From the NCBI GenBank assembly GCA_022616435.1, contig JAKEET010000011.1, positions 27,382 through 91,381 on the forward strand: a stretch of 64,000 nucleotides of DNA, in the 5' to 3' direction. The notes beneath the pieces were generated by a model. The model was not told where the DNA came from, made no database searches, and saw nothing but the letters and a program-made list of their open reading frames with translations. Positions 49,119-61,300 of this stretch are shown here, piece by piece. Numbering within the stretch: position 1 is the first letter of the stretch; each line of letters opens with the position of its first letter. The position numbers and the translations under genes are program-made. Source of the DNA: Gemmataceae bacterium. GTDB lineage: Bacteria; Planctomycetota; Planctomycetia; Gemmatales; Gemmataceae.

Positions 49119-50390
49119 TTACGCGCCCTCCCAGGTCCGGCACAGCACGGCGGCGCACTGGCCCAGCTCGGTGTAGCTAACCTTCAATACATACGGCTTC
49201 GTGACCGGGCGGGCCTGCTTCTGGACCGCGACCGGACACGCCGGATCGGGCTCATCGTAATTCAACGTCGCCGGCAACGTCCGATGCTTCAGCGCCAGCA
49301 AGCTGGCCGACAATTCCGCGAGTGGGCCGCCGGCCCCCATGCTGCCGGTGTAGCTCTTCACCGCCCACACCGGCGTGGCGCTGCCGAAGACTTCGTGGAT
49401 GCCCTTGGCTTCCCACACGTCGATCGCCGGCGAGCCGAGGCCATGGGCGTTCACGTGATCCACGTCGTCCGGCTTCACTCCACCCTGCGCCAGCGCGGCG
49501 CGGATGGCCCGCGCCAGGCCGCGACCGGTGCGGCCGCGGTCGAAGCCCGAGCCGAAGCCGGTGACCTCCGCCACGATCGGCGCCCCGCGCCGCTGGGCGT
49601 GTTGCAAGTCCTCGACGCACAGCACGCCCGCGCCTTCGCCCGCCACGATGCCGTCGCGGTTCTTCTCGAACGGCCGGCACGCCTGGGACGGCACATCCTG
49701 GCGCTTCGACAGATGATTGAACAGGTTCTGCCGCATCATGCTCAGCGGGTTCACCTTGCTGTCGGCGCCGCCGACCAGGAAGAGGTCCGCCTGATCGCGC
49801 CGCAGGATGCGGGTCGCCTCGCCCAGGGCCAGGAGCGGGGCCACGTCGCTTTCGGTGATCGTATTGTTCGGCCCTTGGGCGTTGTGCATCACCGAGACAT
49901 GGCAGGCGTGCATGTTCGGCAGGTACTTCAGCATCCACAAGGGCGTGATTGCCGCCAACCCCTGCTCGCCCCAGCGCGCCATGTCCACGTTGGGCGGCGC
50001 GCCGTTGGCGCTCAGCTTCGACGCCGGACCCAGTTCCGGCAGCTCCGAGGCGATCAAGCCGGCCCCGAATTCCACGCCGAAGCGCGCCGGATCGAGCCTG
50101 GCCTCGTCCACCTTGCCGTCGTCGAGCGCGAGCTGCGAGGCGGCTACGGCGAGCTGGATCGGCCGGGCCATCACCCGCAGGTTCTTGCGCTCCTTCTTGT
50201 CGATGTACTTCTTGGCGTCGAAGCCGTCGATCTCGCCGGCGATGCGGATCGGCAAGCCGCTGGTGTCGAACGACTGGATCAGCCGGACGCCGCTCTTGCC
50301 CTGGACAAGACCGTCCCAGAACGCGGCGGCGTCCTTACCGATGGGCGTCAACAGGCCCAGGCCCGTGATCACGACGCGTCGTTGGGACAT
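49119..50390 (-). CDS. KS-like protein lacking catalytic Cys and one His (chain-length-factor-like)
   Basis: 423 residues from the ATG at 50390 (MSQRRVVITGLGLLTPIG). The whole KAS fold is recognisable (GPNNTITESDVAPLLALGEATRIL, EKNRDGIVAGEGAGVL, HVNAHGLGSPAIDVWEAKGI). In the nucleophile segment, however, the T-A-C of its neighbour is T-E-S, so the Cys is replaced by Ser. In the second His motif KSYTGSMGAGGPLAEL replaces K-S-M-L-G-H-L. One His (NAHG) remains. Loss of Cys and His means it cannot condense by itself. This is the pattern of chain-length factors that dimerise with a true KS. The active KS two genes downstream is the obvious partner. Confidence 0.8.
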   Translation of the reverse strand: MSQRRVVITGLGLLTPIGKDAAAFWDGLVQGKSGVRLIQSFDTSGLPIRIAGEIDGFDAKKYIDKKERKNLRVMARPIQLAVAASQLALDDGKVDEARLDPARFGVEFGAGLIASELPELGPASKLSANGAPPNVDMARWGEQGLAAITPLWMLKYLPNMHACHVSVMHNAQGPNNTITESDVAPLLALGEATRILRRDQADLFLVGGADSKVNPLSMMRQNLFNHLSKRQDVPSQACRPFEKNRDGIVAGEGAGVLCVEDLQHAQRRGAPIVAEVTGFGSGFDRGRTGRGLARAIRAALAQGGVKPDDVDHVNAHGLGSPAIDVWEAKGIHEVFGSATPVWAVKSYTGSMGAGGPLAELSASLLALKHRTLPATLNYDEPDPACPVAVQKQARPVTKPYVLKVSYTELGQCAAVLCRTWEGA

Positions 50391-50404
50391 AGAAAGTTCC
50401 GAAT

Positions 50405-50944
50405 TCACGCTAAGGGTGGCCGGCCATCGCTCGTCGTCTGCTCGGCCGTCAACTTTGCCAGGCCCAGCATGTGCTTCAGCTCGCCGCTGAACACGAAGTT
50501 GTGGTCGCCGAACAATTGCTGGGATCGGGCCTGGTCGAGATGGGCGAAGAAGATCTCCGCCTCGCCCAGCGACTGCGCCGGCAGCTCCTGCGGGATCGCC
50601 GTGCCGCCTGGAAACGCGTGCACCCGACCCTGGACCGAAGCCCCCTCGTCGCGCAGCGTCAGGATGTTCACGTCGTACACCAGCGTCTCGCCGGCCAGGG
50701 CCTCGCGCTCGAAACGGGCCGAGACGATCTTCGCCAGCACCACCTTTTCACGGAAGTCACGAGCTTCGCCGACCAGGATGCCGCCGGTCTGGGCGAGCCC
50801 CTCCAGCATCAGGGCGGCCGGCATCACCGGGTAGCCGGGAAAATGATCGGCAAACAAGTCCTCGGCCAGGCTGAGGTTCTTGACGGCGCGAGCCGATTGC
50901 CCGCGCTTGAATTCCAGGAACCGATCGATCCAGAGCCAGCGCAT
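50405..50944 (-). CDS. FabZ-like hotdog dehydratase 1
   Basis: 179 residues. The catalytic His and Glu of FabZ are both seen in LFADHFPGYPVMPAALMLEGLAQTGG (His at about residue 34, Glu at about 48). It would dehydrate 3-hydroxyacyl-ACP. The C-terminal 40 residues (FFAHLDQARSQQLFGDHNFVF) extend beyond usual FabZ. It starts between the ACP gene and the inactive KS gene in the minus-strand operon. A second hotdog protein opens the operon with a changed catalytic residue, so the two may work as a pair. Confidence 0.8.
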   Translation of the reverse strand: MRWLWIDRFLEFKRGQSARAVKNLSLAEDLFADHFPGYPVMPAALMLEGLAQTGGILVGEARDFREKVVLAKIVSARFEREALAGETLVYDVNILTLRDEGASVQGRVHAFPGGTAIPQELPAQSLGEAEIFFAHLDQARSQQLFGDHNFVFSGELKHMLGLAKLTAEQTTSDGRPPLA

Positions 50945-50988
50945 GGTTAAAAGGTGTCAGGACCCTTTCTGGCGTCCTTAGGGCAAGC

Positions 50989-51015
50989 AAGCCCACGGAG
51001 GCGATCCGTGGGCTT
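50989..51015 (-). terminator. Hairpin between ACP and dehydratase 1 genes
   Basis: A perfect 11-base stem (50989-50999 with 51005-51015) with a five-base loop, 25 bases after the ACP stop. The T-run is weak, so it probably acts as an attenuator or RNA-processing site that could raise the ACP dose over downstream genes. Confidence 0.4.
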
Positions 51016-51039
51016 TACAGGATGAACGTGTCGGCAGCG

Positions 51040-51429
51040 TTAGTTGCCGAGCTTGCCTTGGATGTACTTGGTGATCATCTCCACCGTGAACAGGTCGCTG
51101 ATCCCGGTCAGGTCGGGATTCTGCTCGAACTTCTTCAGGTCGGCGAACGGCATCCGCGTCCGCAGCTCGGCCAGGCCCTTGTCGGTAACCTTGCCGTTCT
51201 GCACGAACTCCGGATCGCCCTGGAAGATCGATTCCGGGAACAGTTCGCCGCGCGGGATCTTGATGCCGAATTCCCGCTCGAGCCGGAAGACGATGTCCAA
51301 GAAGTCGATGGATTCCGCGCCCAGGTCTCCCTGCAGCGTGGCGGTGGGCTTGATTTCCTCTTCGTCCACGTTGAGCGCCTCGATGAGGGTCGCGGACACC
51401 TTCTGATAAATCTCTTCCTGGCTCGGCAT
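51040..51429 (-). CDS. Acyl carrier protein, long form
   Basis: 129 residues from the ATG at 51429 (GAGGAG upstream). The four-helix ACP pattern is clear: QEEIYQKVSATLIEALNVDEEEI, then LGAESIDFLDIVFRLEREFGIKIPRGEL, with the phosphopantetheine Ser in ESID (about residue 43, where most ACPs have DSLD). About 45 extra residues lie between helix III and the end (TDKGLAELRTRMPFADLKKFEQNP). The housekeeping ACP is about 78 residues, so this is a specialised carrier for the operon. Confidence 0.85.
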   Translation of the reverse strand: MPSQEEIYQKVSATLIEALNVDEEEIKPTATLQGDLGAESIDFLDIVFRLEREFGIKIPRGELFPESIFQGDPEFVQNGKVTDKGLAELRTRMPFADLKKFEQNPDLTGISDLFTVEMITKYIQGKLGN

Positions 51430-51487
51430 GACAGAACTCCTCAAACGTTAGGGATACATGGTCGTCGATCGTTGTTTCGTTTCGCCG

Positions 51488-51540
51488 CTTTGGGGCTTGG
51501 CGTTCGGGGCTGCACCTGCGAACGCCAACCGCAGGCGGCG
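51488..51540. repeat. CCGCCTGCGGTTGGCGTTCGC-type repeat, copy 2
   Basis: Arms ggcttggcgttcg and cgaacgccaaccg lie on either side of ggggctgcacctg, between fabG and the ACP gene. Related to the unit at 49065-49112. Confidence 0.55.
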
Positions 51541-51546
51541 TTTGAT

Positions 51547-52305
51547 TTACACGGCCGCCGCGCCCAGGCTCAAGCCGCCGTCCACCGTCAGCACCTGGCC
51601 GGTCATGTAGCCGGCGGCGTCGCTGGCGAGGAACACCGCCACCTTGGCGATGTCGTCCGGCTGGCCGAGGCGGCGCATCGGGATCATCTTCTTGATCAGG
51701 TCGCCCGCCTTGTTGCGAACCGCCTCGCTCATATCGGTCTCGATGAAGCCCGGGGCGATCGCGTTCACCGTCACGCCCCGGCTGGCGAGCTCCACCGCCA
51801 GGGCCCGGGTGAACGAATTGATCGCGCCTTTGCTGGCCGCGTAGTTCGTCTGGCCCGGGTTCACATGCTCCGCGGCCACGCTCGACACGTTGATGATGCG
51901 GCCTTTTCGCTGCTTCATCATGCTGTAGGCCACCGCCCGGCAGAAGTTATACGTTCCGCCGAGGTTGGTCTGAATCACTTTGCTCCAGTTCTCTGGATCT
52001 AAGCGCACGAACAGGTCATCGTGGATGACGCCGGCGTTGTTCACCAGGATGTTCACCTGGCCCCATTCTTTTTCGATGCCGTCCACCACCTGTTGAACGT
52101 CATCGGCTTTCGTCACATCGCACTGGCAGGCCTTGATGACGCCGCCATTTGATTGCACTTCCTGTACCAAACTCTCGGCCGCTGCTTGACTTCCGCGGAA
52201 TACGAAGGCCACCTTGGCGCCTTCCGCCGCCATGGCTTTCACGATGGCCCGGCCGATCCCCCGGCTGCCGCCCGTCACCAGTGCCACCTGATCCTTCAGC
52301 CGCAT
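51547..52305 (-). CDS. fabG: 3-oxoacyl-ACP reductase (FabG-type SDR)
   Basis: 252 residues with the classical short-chain dehydrogenase motifs: TGGSRGIGRAI at residues 11-21, NNAGV, INVSSVAAEH with catalytic Ser, and NYAASKGAI with Tyr-x-x-x-Lys (about residues 156-160). PGFIETDMSE and the C-terminal TGQVLTVDGGLS complete a typical FabG. It reduces 3-ketoacyl-ACP with NADPH. It lies second in the operon, after dehydratase 2 and before the ACP gene. Confidence 0.9.
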   Translation of the reverse strand: MRLKDQVALVTGGSRGIGRAIVKAMAAEGAKVAFVFRGSQAAAESLVQEVQSNGGVIKACQCDVTKADDVQQVVDGIEKEWGQVNILVNNAGVIHDDLFVRLDPENWSKVIQTNLGGTYNFCRAVAYSMMKQRKGRIINVSSVAAEHVNPGQTNYAASKGAINSFTRALAVELASRGVTVNAIAPGFIETDMSEAVRNKAGDLIKKMIPMRRLGQPDDIAKVAVFLASDAAGYMTGQVLTVDGGLSLGAAAV

Positions 52306-52327
52306 GTTGATCCTTATCAGGTCACTC

Positions 52328-52395
52328 GTAGGACAGGACTCCGCCCCTGTCCGTTGGCGTCCGGGGGGCCGGACAGGAGCGGAGTCCTGTCCTAC
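52328..52395. repeat. GTAGGACAGGACTCCGC palindrome at the end of dehydratase 2
   Basis: Arms of 25 bases (52328-52352 and 52371-52395) match at 24 positions. The stop codon TAG of dehydratase 2 (52392-52394) lies inside the right arm. Confidence 0.85.
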
Positions 52396-52892
52396 GCACC
52401 CGTGCCCAATGTTTGTGCATCCAGATCGCCACGCAGCACCGCGTACAACGTCCTTAGATGCTGCCGGATGCGGTCATCCACGCCCGCGAGGGCCGGATTG
52501 CGGTCGCCAAGGTTGTAGCGGGCCACGGTGAACTTGGCGGACACCGTAGAAGCCCCGTTGCATTCGCCCTTGCCCTTGAACGTCGCGCTGTCTTCCTGGC
52601 TGTCCACCGCCTCAACGGTCACCACCATGCTCTTGCCCGGCTCCATGAAGGCGCCGTATTTCACGTTTTTCGCTTCGCGTAGCACGATCACGCTGTGGCG
52701 AAAATCGTCGCTAATCCGCAACAGCCACGCCCCGGCCTCCACCAGCGTCTGCAGCATCAGCACCCCCGGCATCACCGGGAAGGTCGGAAAATGGTCGGCA
52801 AGATACTCTTCGGCCAGAGTCAGGTTCTTGACCATGCGAATCCGCCGGCCCGGATCGATCTCGATGAGGCGATCGACAAGCTGGAAACGCAT
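52392..52892 (-). CDS. FabZ-like hotdog protein 2, first gene of the acyl-synthesis operon
   Basis: 166 residues from the ATG at 52892. The FabZ pattern LADHFPTFPVMPGVLMLQTLVEAGAW keeps the His, but the catalytic Glu position holds Gln (LMLQT in place of L-I-x-E-A). The later KNVKYGAFMEPGKSMVVTVEAV and KGKGECNGASTVSAKFTV fit the hotdog fold. Activity may be reduced or shifted, and it may act as a structural partner of dehydratase 1. Its last codons and stop are formed by a palindromic repeat. Confidence 0.75.
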   Translation of the reverse strand: MRFQLVDRLIEIDPGRRIRMVKNLTLAEEYLADHFPTFPVMPGVLMLQTLVEAGAWLLRISDDFRHSVIVLREAKNVKYGAFMEPGKSMVVTVEAVDSQEDSATFKGKGECNGASTVSAKFTVARYNLGDRNPALAGVDDRIRQHLRTLYAVLRGDLDAQTLGTGA

Positions 52893-53369
52893 GGCGTCTT
52901 GCGGCACCTTCCTGTTCGGAAACTGCTGGCGGACAACCGCTTAAAAGGAACTTTTATATCGACACCCAGAGTTGCCGGCAACCCCGATCACCGATTGACG
53001 GCCGGCGGCCGCGGATGTGCGTCCATTGCACCGAATCCTCCTGGATTATTCGCGTTTGCGGGCGGCTTCGCAATGCCGAACAACTGAGAAATCTGGAGGA
53101 AACGGGGTAAATGACTCGACTTTGTCGATTGCAACGCGTCTTCCACATCACCGCATCCGCGGGCTTCGTGACAGGATGCATCGTCGAATCAGTTTCTCTT
53201 GGACACGCCTCCGCGGCGCCGCTAGCGTAGCGGGTAGCGCCGGTCAACGTTGGAACGAAACGGATGGCGCCAATCAGGCCGCCTTGGATCGCGGCCCGGG
53301 GTTGCTTAGAATCAAGTCTATGAAGAAGCGCACGCACGCGGCGGAAGGGCAATCGTGAACAAGTTAAGC
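52893..53369. other. Divergent intergenic region before the Uma2 gene
   Basis: About 480 bases. It holds the promoter of the acyl-synthesis operon (52953-52981, minus strand). I see no RNA gene or real reading frame. Confidence 0.5.
52953..52981 (-). promoter_or_regulatory. Promoter of the acyl-synthesis operon
   Basis: On the minus strand TTGCCG (52981-52976), a 17-base spacer and TATAAA (52958-52953). Transcription would begin near 52946, about 54 bases before the first ATG. Confidence 0.5.
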
Positions 53370-54101
53370 ATGAAAGCACGCCTCGAAACCTCGCACGCCC
53401 GCCGACGCCGCGGCGACGGCTCTCCAGACAACCCCGCTCCCGGCAACGGCGCCGTGTATGTCATCGGCGACCACGTGCGCGTTCCCTTGTGGGTGCGAGA
53501 CCTGGCCTCCTTTCGCCGGTGGGCCCGCAGCGACGACTTTCCGGAACACGGCTGGTTTTCCCATCTGAACGGCGAGCTCTGGGTAGACGTCAGCATGGAA
53601 ACGGTGGCCCACAATCAGCTCAAGACCGAATTCAGCCGCGTGCTCAGCAATCTGGTCAAAGCCGAACGGCTCGGCCGCTACTTCTCGGACCGCATGCTGC
53701 TTACCAACGCTGCCGTGGCATTGTCCACGGAACCGGACGGGATGTTCGTTTCACACGAGGCCCTGCGGGGCGGTCGGGTAGCATTGCGCGAAGGAAACGA
53801 CACTCTGGAAGTGGAAGGGGCGCCCGACATGACGCTGGAGATCGTCAGCAGGTATTCGGTGCGCAAGGACACGATCGTCCTTCCCGACTTGTATTGGCGG
53901 GCGCGCGTCGCTGAGTACTGGCGGGTGGATTCGCGAGGCGCCGCGCCAAGCCTGGAGATTTTCCGCCGCGCCGCCCGCAAGTACGTCCCCGCTCGTCCAC
54001 AACGCGGTTGGGTCAAGTCCGCCGTCTTTGGCCGATCGTTTCGCCTCGACTGCCAGGCCAATGCGCATGGGCTGGCCGAGTACACGCTGGAAGTGGCGTG
54101 A
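53370..54101 (+). CDS. Uma2 family (DUF820) nuclease-like protein
   Basis: About 243 residues (ATG at 53370; a GTG 15 bases upstream also reads in frame). The restriction-endonuclease-like Uma2 fold is seen in GELWVDVSMETVAHNQLKTEF, STEPDGMFVSHEAL and VEGAPDMTLEIVSRYSVRKD, with the PD and E-x-V/S pairs, then YWRARVAEYWRVDSRG near residue 185. These proteins are very numerous in planctomycetes and cyanobacteria. Their role is unsettled, and they may be nucleases of mobile origin. It stands alone and converges on ridA. Confidence 0.8.
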   Translation: MKARLETSHARRRRGDGSPDNPAPGNGAVYVIGDHVRVPLWVRDLASFRRWARSDDFPEHGWFSHLNGELWVDVSMETVAHNQLKTEFSRVLSNLVKAERLGRYFSDRMLLTNAAVALSTEPDGMFVSHEALRGGRVALREGNDTLEVEGAPDMTLEIVSRYSVRKDTIVLPDLYWRARVAEYWRVDSRGAAPSLEIFRRAARKYVPARPQRGWVKSAVFGRSFRLDCQANAHGLAEYTLEVA

Positions 54102-54145
54102 CGAAGGACGTTGTTTGTGGTGAAAGCAACACGCGTTTTTGGGCA

Positions 54146-54547
54146 TCACTGCCCGACGACCGCGATCAATTCCACTTCGATCAGCCAATCCGGGTGCACC
54201 AGCGCCGGCACGCCGACCAGCGTGCTCGCCGGCGGTTGCTGCATGTTGAAATAGCGGCCGCGCACTTCCCGGATGATCGGGATGTGCTCCGGCTTCAACC
54301 CGACGACGTACAGGTTCGACTTCACGACGTCCCGAAACGTGGCGCCGGCCGCGGCCAGTGCATGCTTGAGGTTCTCGAACGTCTGCTCGACCTGCGTCCG
54401 CAAGTCGCCCTTGCCGACCACCTCGCCGCGCTCGTTGACGCTCACCTGACCGGAGATGTAGATCGTCTTGCCGCCGGCCGCGGCGACGACGTGTGTCCAG
54501 CCGAACGTGGGGCACAACGCCGGCGGGTTGAGGAATTCGGTGGGCAT
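54146..54547 (-). CDS. RidA family protein
   Basis: 133 residues from the ATG at 54547 (AGAGGA upstream). The YjgF/YER057c/UK114 pattern is present: GGKTIYISGQVSVNERGEVVGKGDLRTQVEQTFENLKHALAAAGATFRDVVKSNLYV, with the late PASTLVGVPALVHPDWLIEVE. The catalytic Arg of imine deaminases (in R-x-x-x-x/RA...) is not obvious: the usual arginine before the C-terminal strand is replaced by PPASTLVG, so the enzyme may be a RidA relative with another role. Confidence 0.8.
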   Translation of the reverse strand: MPTEFLNPPALCPTFGWTHVVAAAGGKTIYISGQVSVNERGEVVGKGDLRTQVEQTFENLKHALAAAGATFRDVVKSNLYVVGLKPEHIPIIREVRGRYFNMQQPPASTLVGVPALVHPDWLIEVELIAVVGQ

Positions 54548-54624
54548 GGGAGGATCCTCTTGGGATGAACGACGCACATCGGCGCGGCGACCCCCAGGGC
54601 TCCCGATGGTCGCCCTGGGGCTTG

Positions 54625-54680
54625 TTCTGACTTCTGACTTCTGACCTCTGACTCCTGACCTCTGACTCCTGACCTCTGGC
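54625..54680. repeat. CTGACTTCTGACCTCTGACTC tandem repeat
   Basis: About five imperfect 13-base units between ridA and carB. The same text occurs in frame inside carB at 55436-55480. Confidence 0.75.
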
Positions 54681-58157
<3,477 letters not shown>

Positions 58158-58325
58158 GGCGCGGGCAACTCGAGAAGAGAGTCTCGATACATCCTATGGG
58201 CGCGTCGCGGTTCTCCAAGAGGCGGCCGGGGTCGGGGGAGCCGCGCTGCCCGAATCGTGAGTCGCCGCCAACCACTTGTGTGGCGCGCGCGTCGCCGCGG
58301 CATCTGCCGCGATATGACGGTCAAG

Positions 58326-61300
58326 CTACTTCTGGAAAGTCGAACCCGATCGGGCGTCGGCGCCGCGCCGCAGGCAGCGGTCGAGGAGGCGGATGTTCCA
58401 GGCCGCGATGCCGGGGGCGCTGGCCTTGGCCTGCCAGGCTTTCGCTTCGGCGCCTTGGCCGAGGGCGTCGTGAACCAGGGCAAGAAAATGGCGGGCGCAC
58501 ACATGGGCGCCGTCCTCGTCGGGCCGGGCGAGGGCGGCCTTGAGTTCGGCGAGCGCTGCTTCATGGTTGCCGGCGCGATGGAGGGCGCCGCCATGGAGGA
58601 CGCGGGACCAGGCGCCGTTCGGGCGCTGTGCGGCCAGCGCCCCGGTCGCCGCGACCAACCGAGGCGCGGACAAGCTGCTGCTTTTCCAGATCACGCCGGC
58701 GAACACGTCGGGCGCCACAAAGGCAGGGGCGTCGCCATACGCCTCCCACGCCAGATGGCTGCCCAGCGCATTCAGCGGTTGCGGCAGCGAGTCGGCAAGC
58801 CTGGCGATGGCGGCCGCCGGGCCAGCAACCGGCGGCGACTTGGTTCGCTCTGCCAGCCAGCATCCCAGGTGCACCAGCGCGCTGAACGACTGGTTGCCTT
58901 GTTCGAGATTGATCGCTTGCCATTCGTGCCAGAGCGCGTCGGGCCGGGTGAGCCATTCGCGAAAGCCGGTTGCGGCCGGCGTCACCCCCGTGGGCACAAG
59001 GTAGGCCAGGTTGCCGGCGGCAATCGCCGTCACGGCGCCGTCCGGACTGACGGGGCTGGCCGGCGACAACCGCAGCGACGGCGGCGGTTCGCAGCGCTCC
59101 CCGTCGGCGACGCGCCAGCCCAGCACCGCGCCCGATCGGCCCTGGGCGTACACGTCGGCGCCCTCCCGCGAAAACCCCAGAGCGACGATCGGCTGCACCC
59201 GGCTCGCCGCCAGCGTGTAGAGCGCGTGGCCGGTGCGTACGTCCCAGAGCTTGACCGTCCCGTCCGAGCCGGCCGACGCGAGCAGCCGGCCGTCGGGGCT
59301 GTACGCCAGGGCCTCGATGGCGCGGCCGGGGCCGGCCAGCGTCTTACGCTCGACACCGGAGGCCACGTCCCAGAGTTTGATGGTCTTGTCGCGGCTGCCG
59401 GTGGCCAGGGTGTCGCCGGCCGGATTGAAGGCGGCGCATTCGATGGCTTGCTGATGGCCGCGCAGCACGCGCCACCCTTGCGTGTGCCGCACGTCCCAGG
59501 TCTTGGTGACGCCGTCGGCGCCGGCGGAAATGAGCCTGTCGGAGCAGAACGCCAGGTCGACAACGCGCTGCCGATGGCCGCTCAGGGTGCGCAGCTCCTG
59601 CCCGGTATCGGTCTCCCACAGTTTGATGGCGCCGTCGCCGCCGCCCGAGGCGAGCACCGCGCCGTCCACGCTGAAGGCCACCGTCCAGACGTGGCCGCCG
59701 TGGGGCAGCGTGCGCAACTCCTGCTCGGAGGCGGCATCCCACAGTCTGACCGTGCCGTCGGCGCTCGTCGACGCCAGGATGGGCAGCCGTGGATGAAACG
59801 CGACGCTGGTGACGATAAAGGTGTGGCCGCTCAACTCGCGCGGCTCGGTGTCGCCTTCCAGGTCCCACAGCTTGATCGCCGTGCTCTTGCTGCCGGTGGC
59901 GGCGAGCAGCCGGCCGTCGGCGGAGAAGGCAATGCTGTTCACGTCGTGCTGTCCTGGCAGCGTCCGCAGGGGACGCTCGGATCGGCCGTCGCGCCCGGAT
60001 CGCGCAGCCCACAGCTTAATCTCGTCGCCGCCCGCGGAGGCCAGCGTCCGGCCGTCGCGGCTGAAGGCGATGGCGACGACTTCACCCTTGTGCCCTTCAC
60101 CCTTGTGCTTGGGCAGGGTGCGCAGCTCGTCTCCCGCTTGCGAGTCCCAGAGCTTGACGCTCCCGGCGGTACATGCCGACGCCAGCACGCGGCCATCCGG
60201 GTGAAACGCCAGGTCGGTGATGGCGCCCCGATGGCCGCGCAGCAAGTGCAGCGTCCGGTACGTGCGCGGGTCCCAGACGCGGATAACGCCGTCGCCGATG
60301 CCGGAGGCGACGGCGGTGTTGTCCGGGCGGACCGCGACGGCGTCGGCATAGCTCGGCGCCGAGCCGACCTCCTCGCCGGCGCGGGCATTCCAGAGCTTGA
60401 CGGTCTTGTCGGTGGCCGCGGAAGCGAGCAGCTGGCCGTCGGGCCGAAAGGCAAGGTTCACGACCTCGGCCTGATGGCCGCGCAGCACGGCGAAGGGCTG
60501 TCCCTGCGTTGCGTCCCAGAGGCGAATGCCCCGGCCGCCGGCGGAGGCGAGGCGCTGGCCGTCGGGGCTGAACGCGACGCTCGCGACCCGGCCGGCGTGG
60601 CCCTTCAGCGTGGCCAGCTCCTTGCCGTTCGCCATGCTCCACAGCTTGACGCTGCGGTCGGCGCTGCCGGAGGCCAAGGTCCGGCCGTCGGGACTGATCG
60701 CCACGCACAAGACCTCGTTGCCATGTCCGGTGAGCGTGCGCACCTCAACCCCGGTATCGGCCTTCCAGAGTTTGATCGTCTTGTCGAGGCTCGCCGAGGC
60801 CAGGAAGGCGCCGTCGGCCGAGTACGCAACGCCGCGGACGCCGCCGCCATGGCCCTCGAGAAGGCCGAGCTCCTCGCCCGTTTGCACGTTCCAGATCCGT
60901 ACGCGCCGATCGAAGCCTCCCGAGGCGACCAGCTTGCCGTCGGGGCTGAAGGCGACGCAGGCCACGCCGTCGGTATGGCCGGCCAGGGTGTGGAGGACGT
61001 GCCCGGTGCGAAGCCGCGACAGCGTGACGGTGAGTGCGCGGTCGCACGCAGTCGCGAGCACTTCGCCGTCGGGGCTGACGGCGAGGCACGTTCGCTCGGC
61101 GGGAGAGTAGCGGTCGGGCAGCCGCAGCCGCTCGGTTCCGGAGCGAGCGTGCCAGTGGATGAGCGCGCCGTCGGTGGCCGCGCCGATCAGGAGCTGGCCG
61201 TCGGGACTGAAGGCCAGGCTGCCGACCGCCATCTGCCCGGGGAAGAGCGTGAACCGCGACGCGTCGAACGTGTTCATGAGCAAACCCCACGCGGTTTGAC

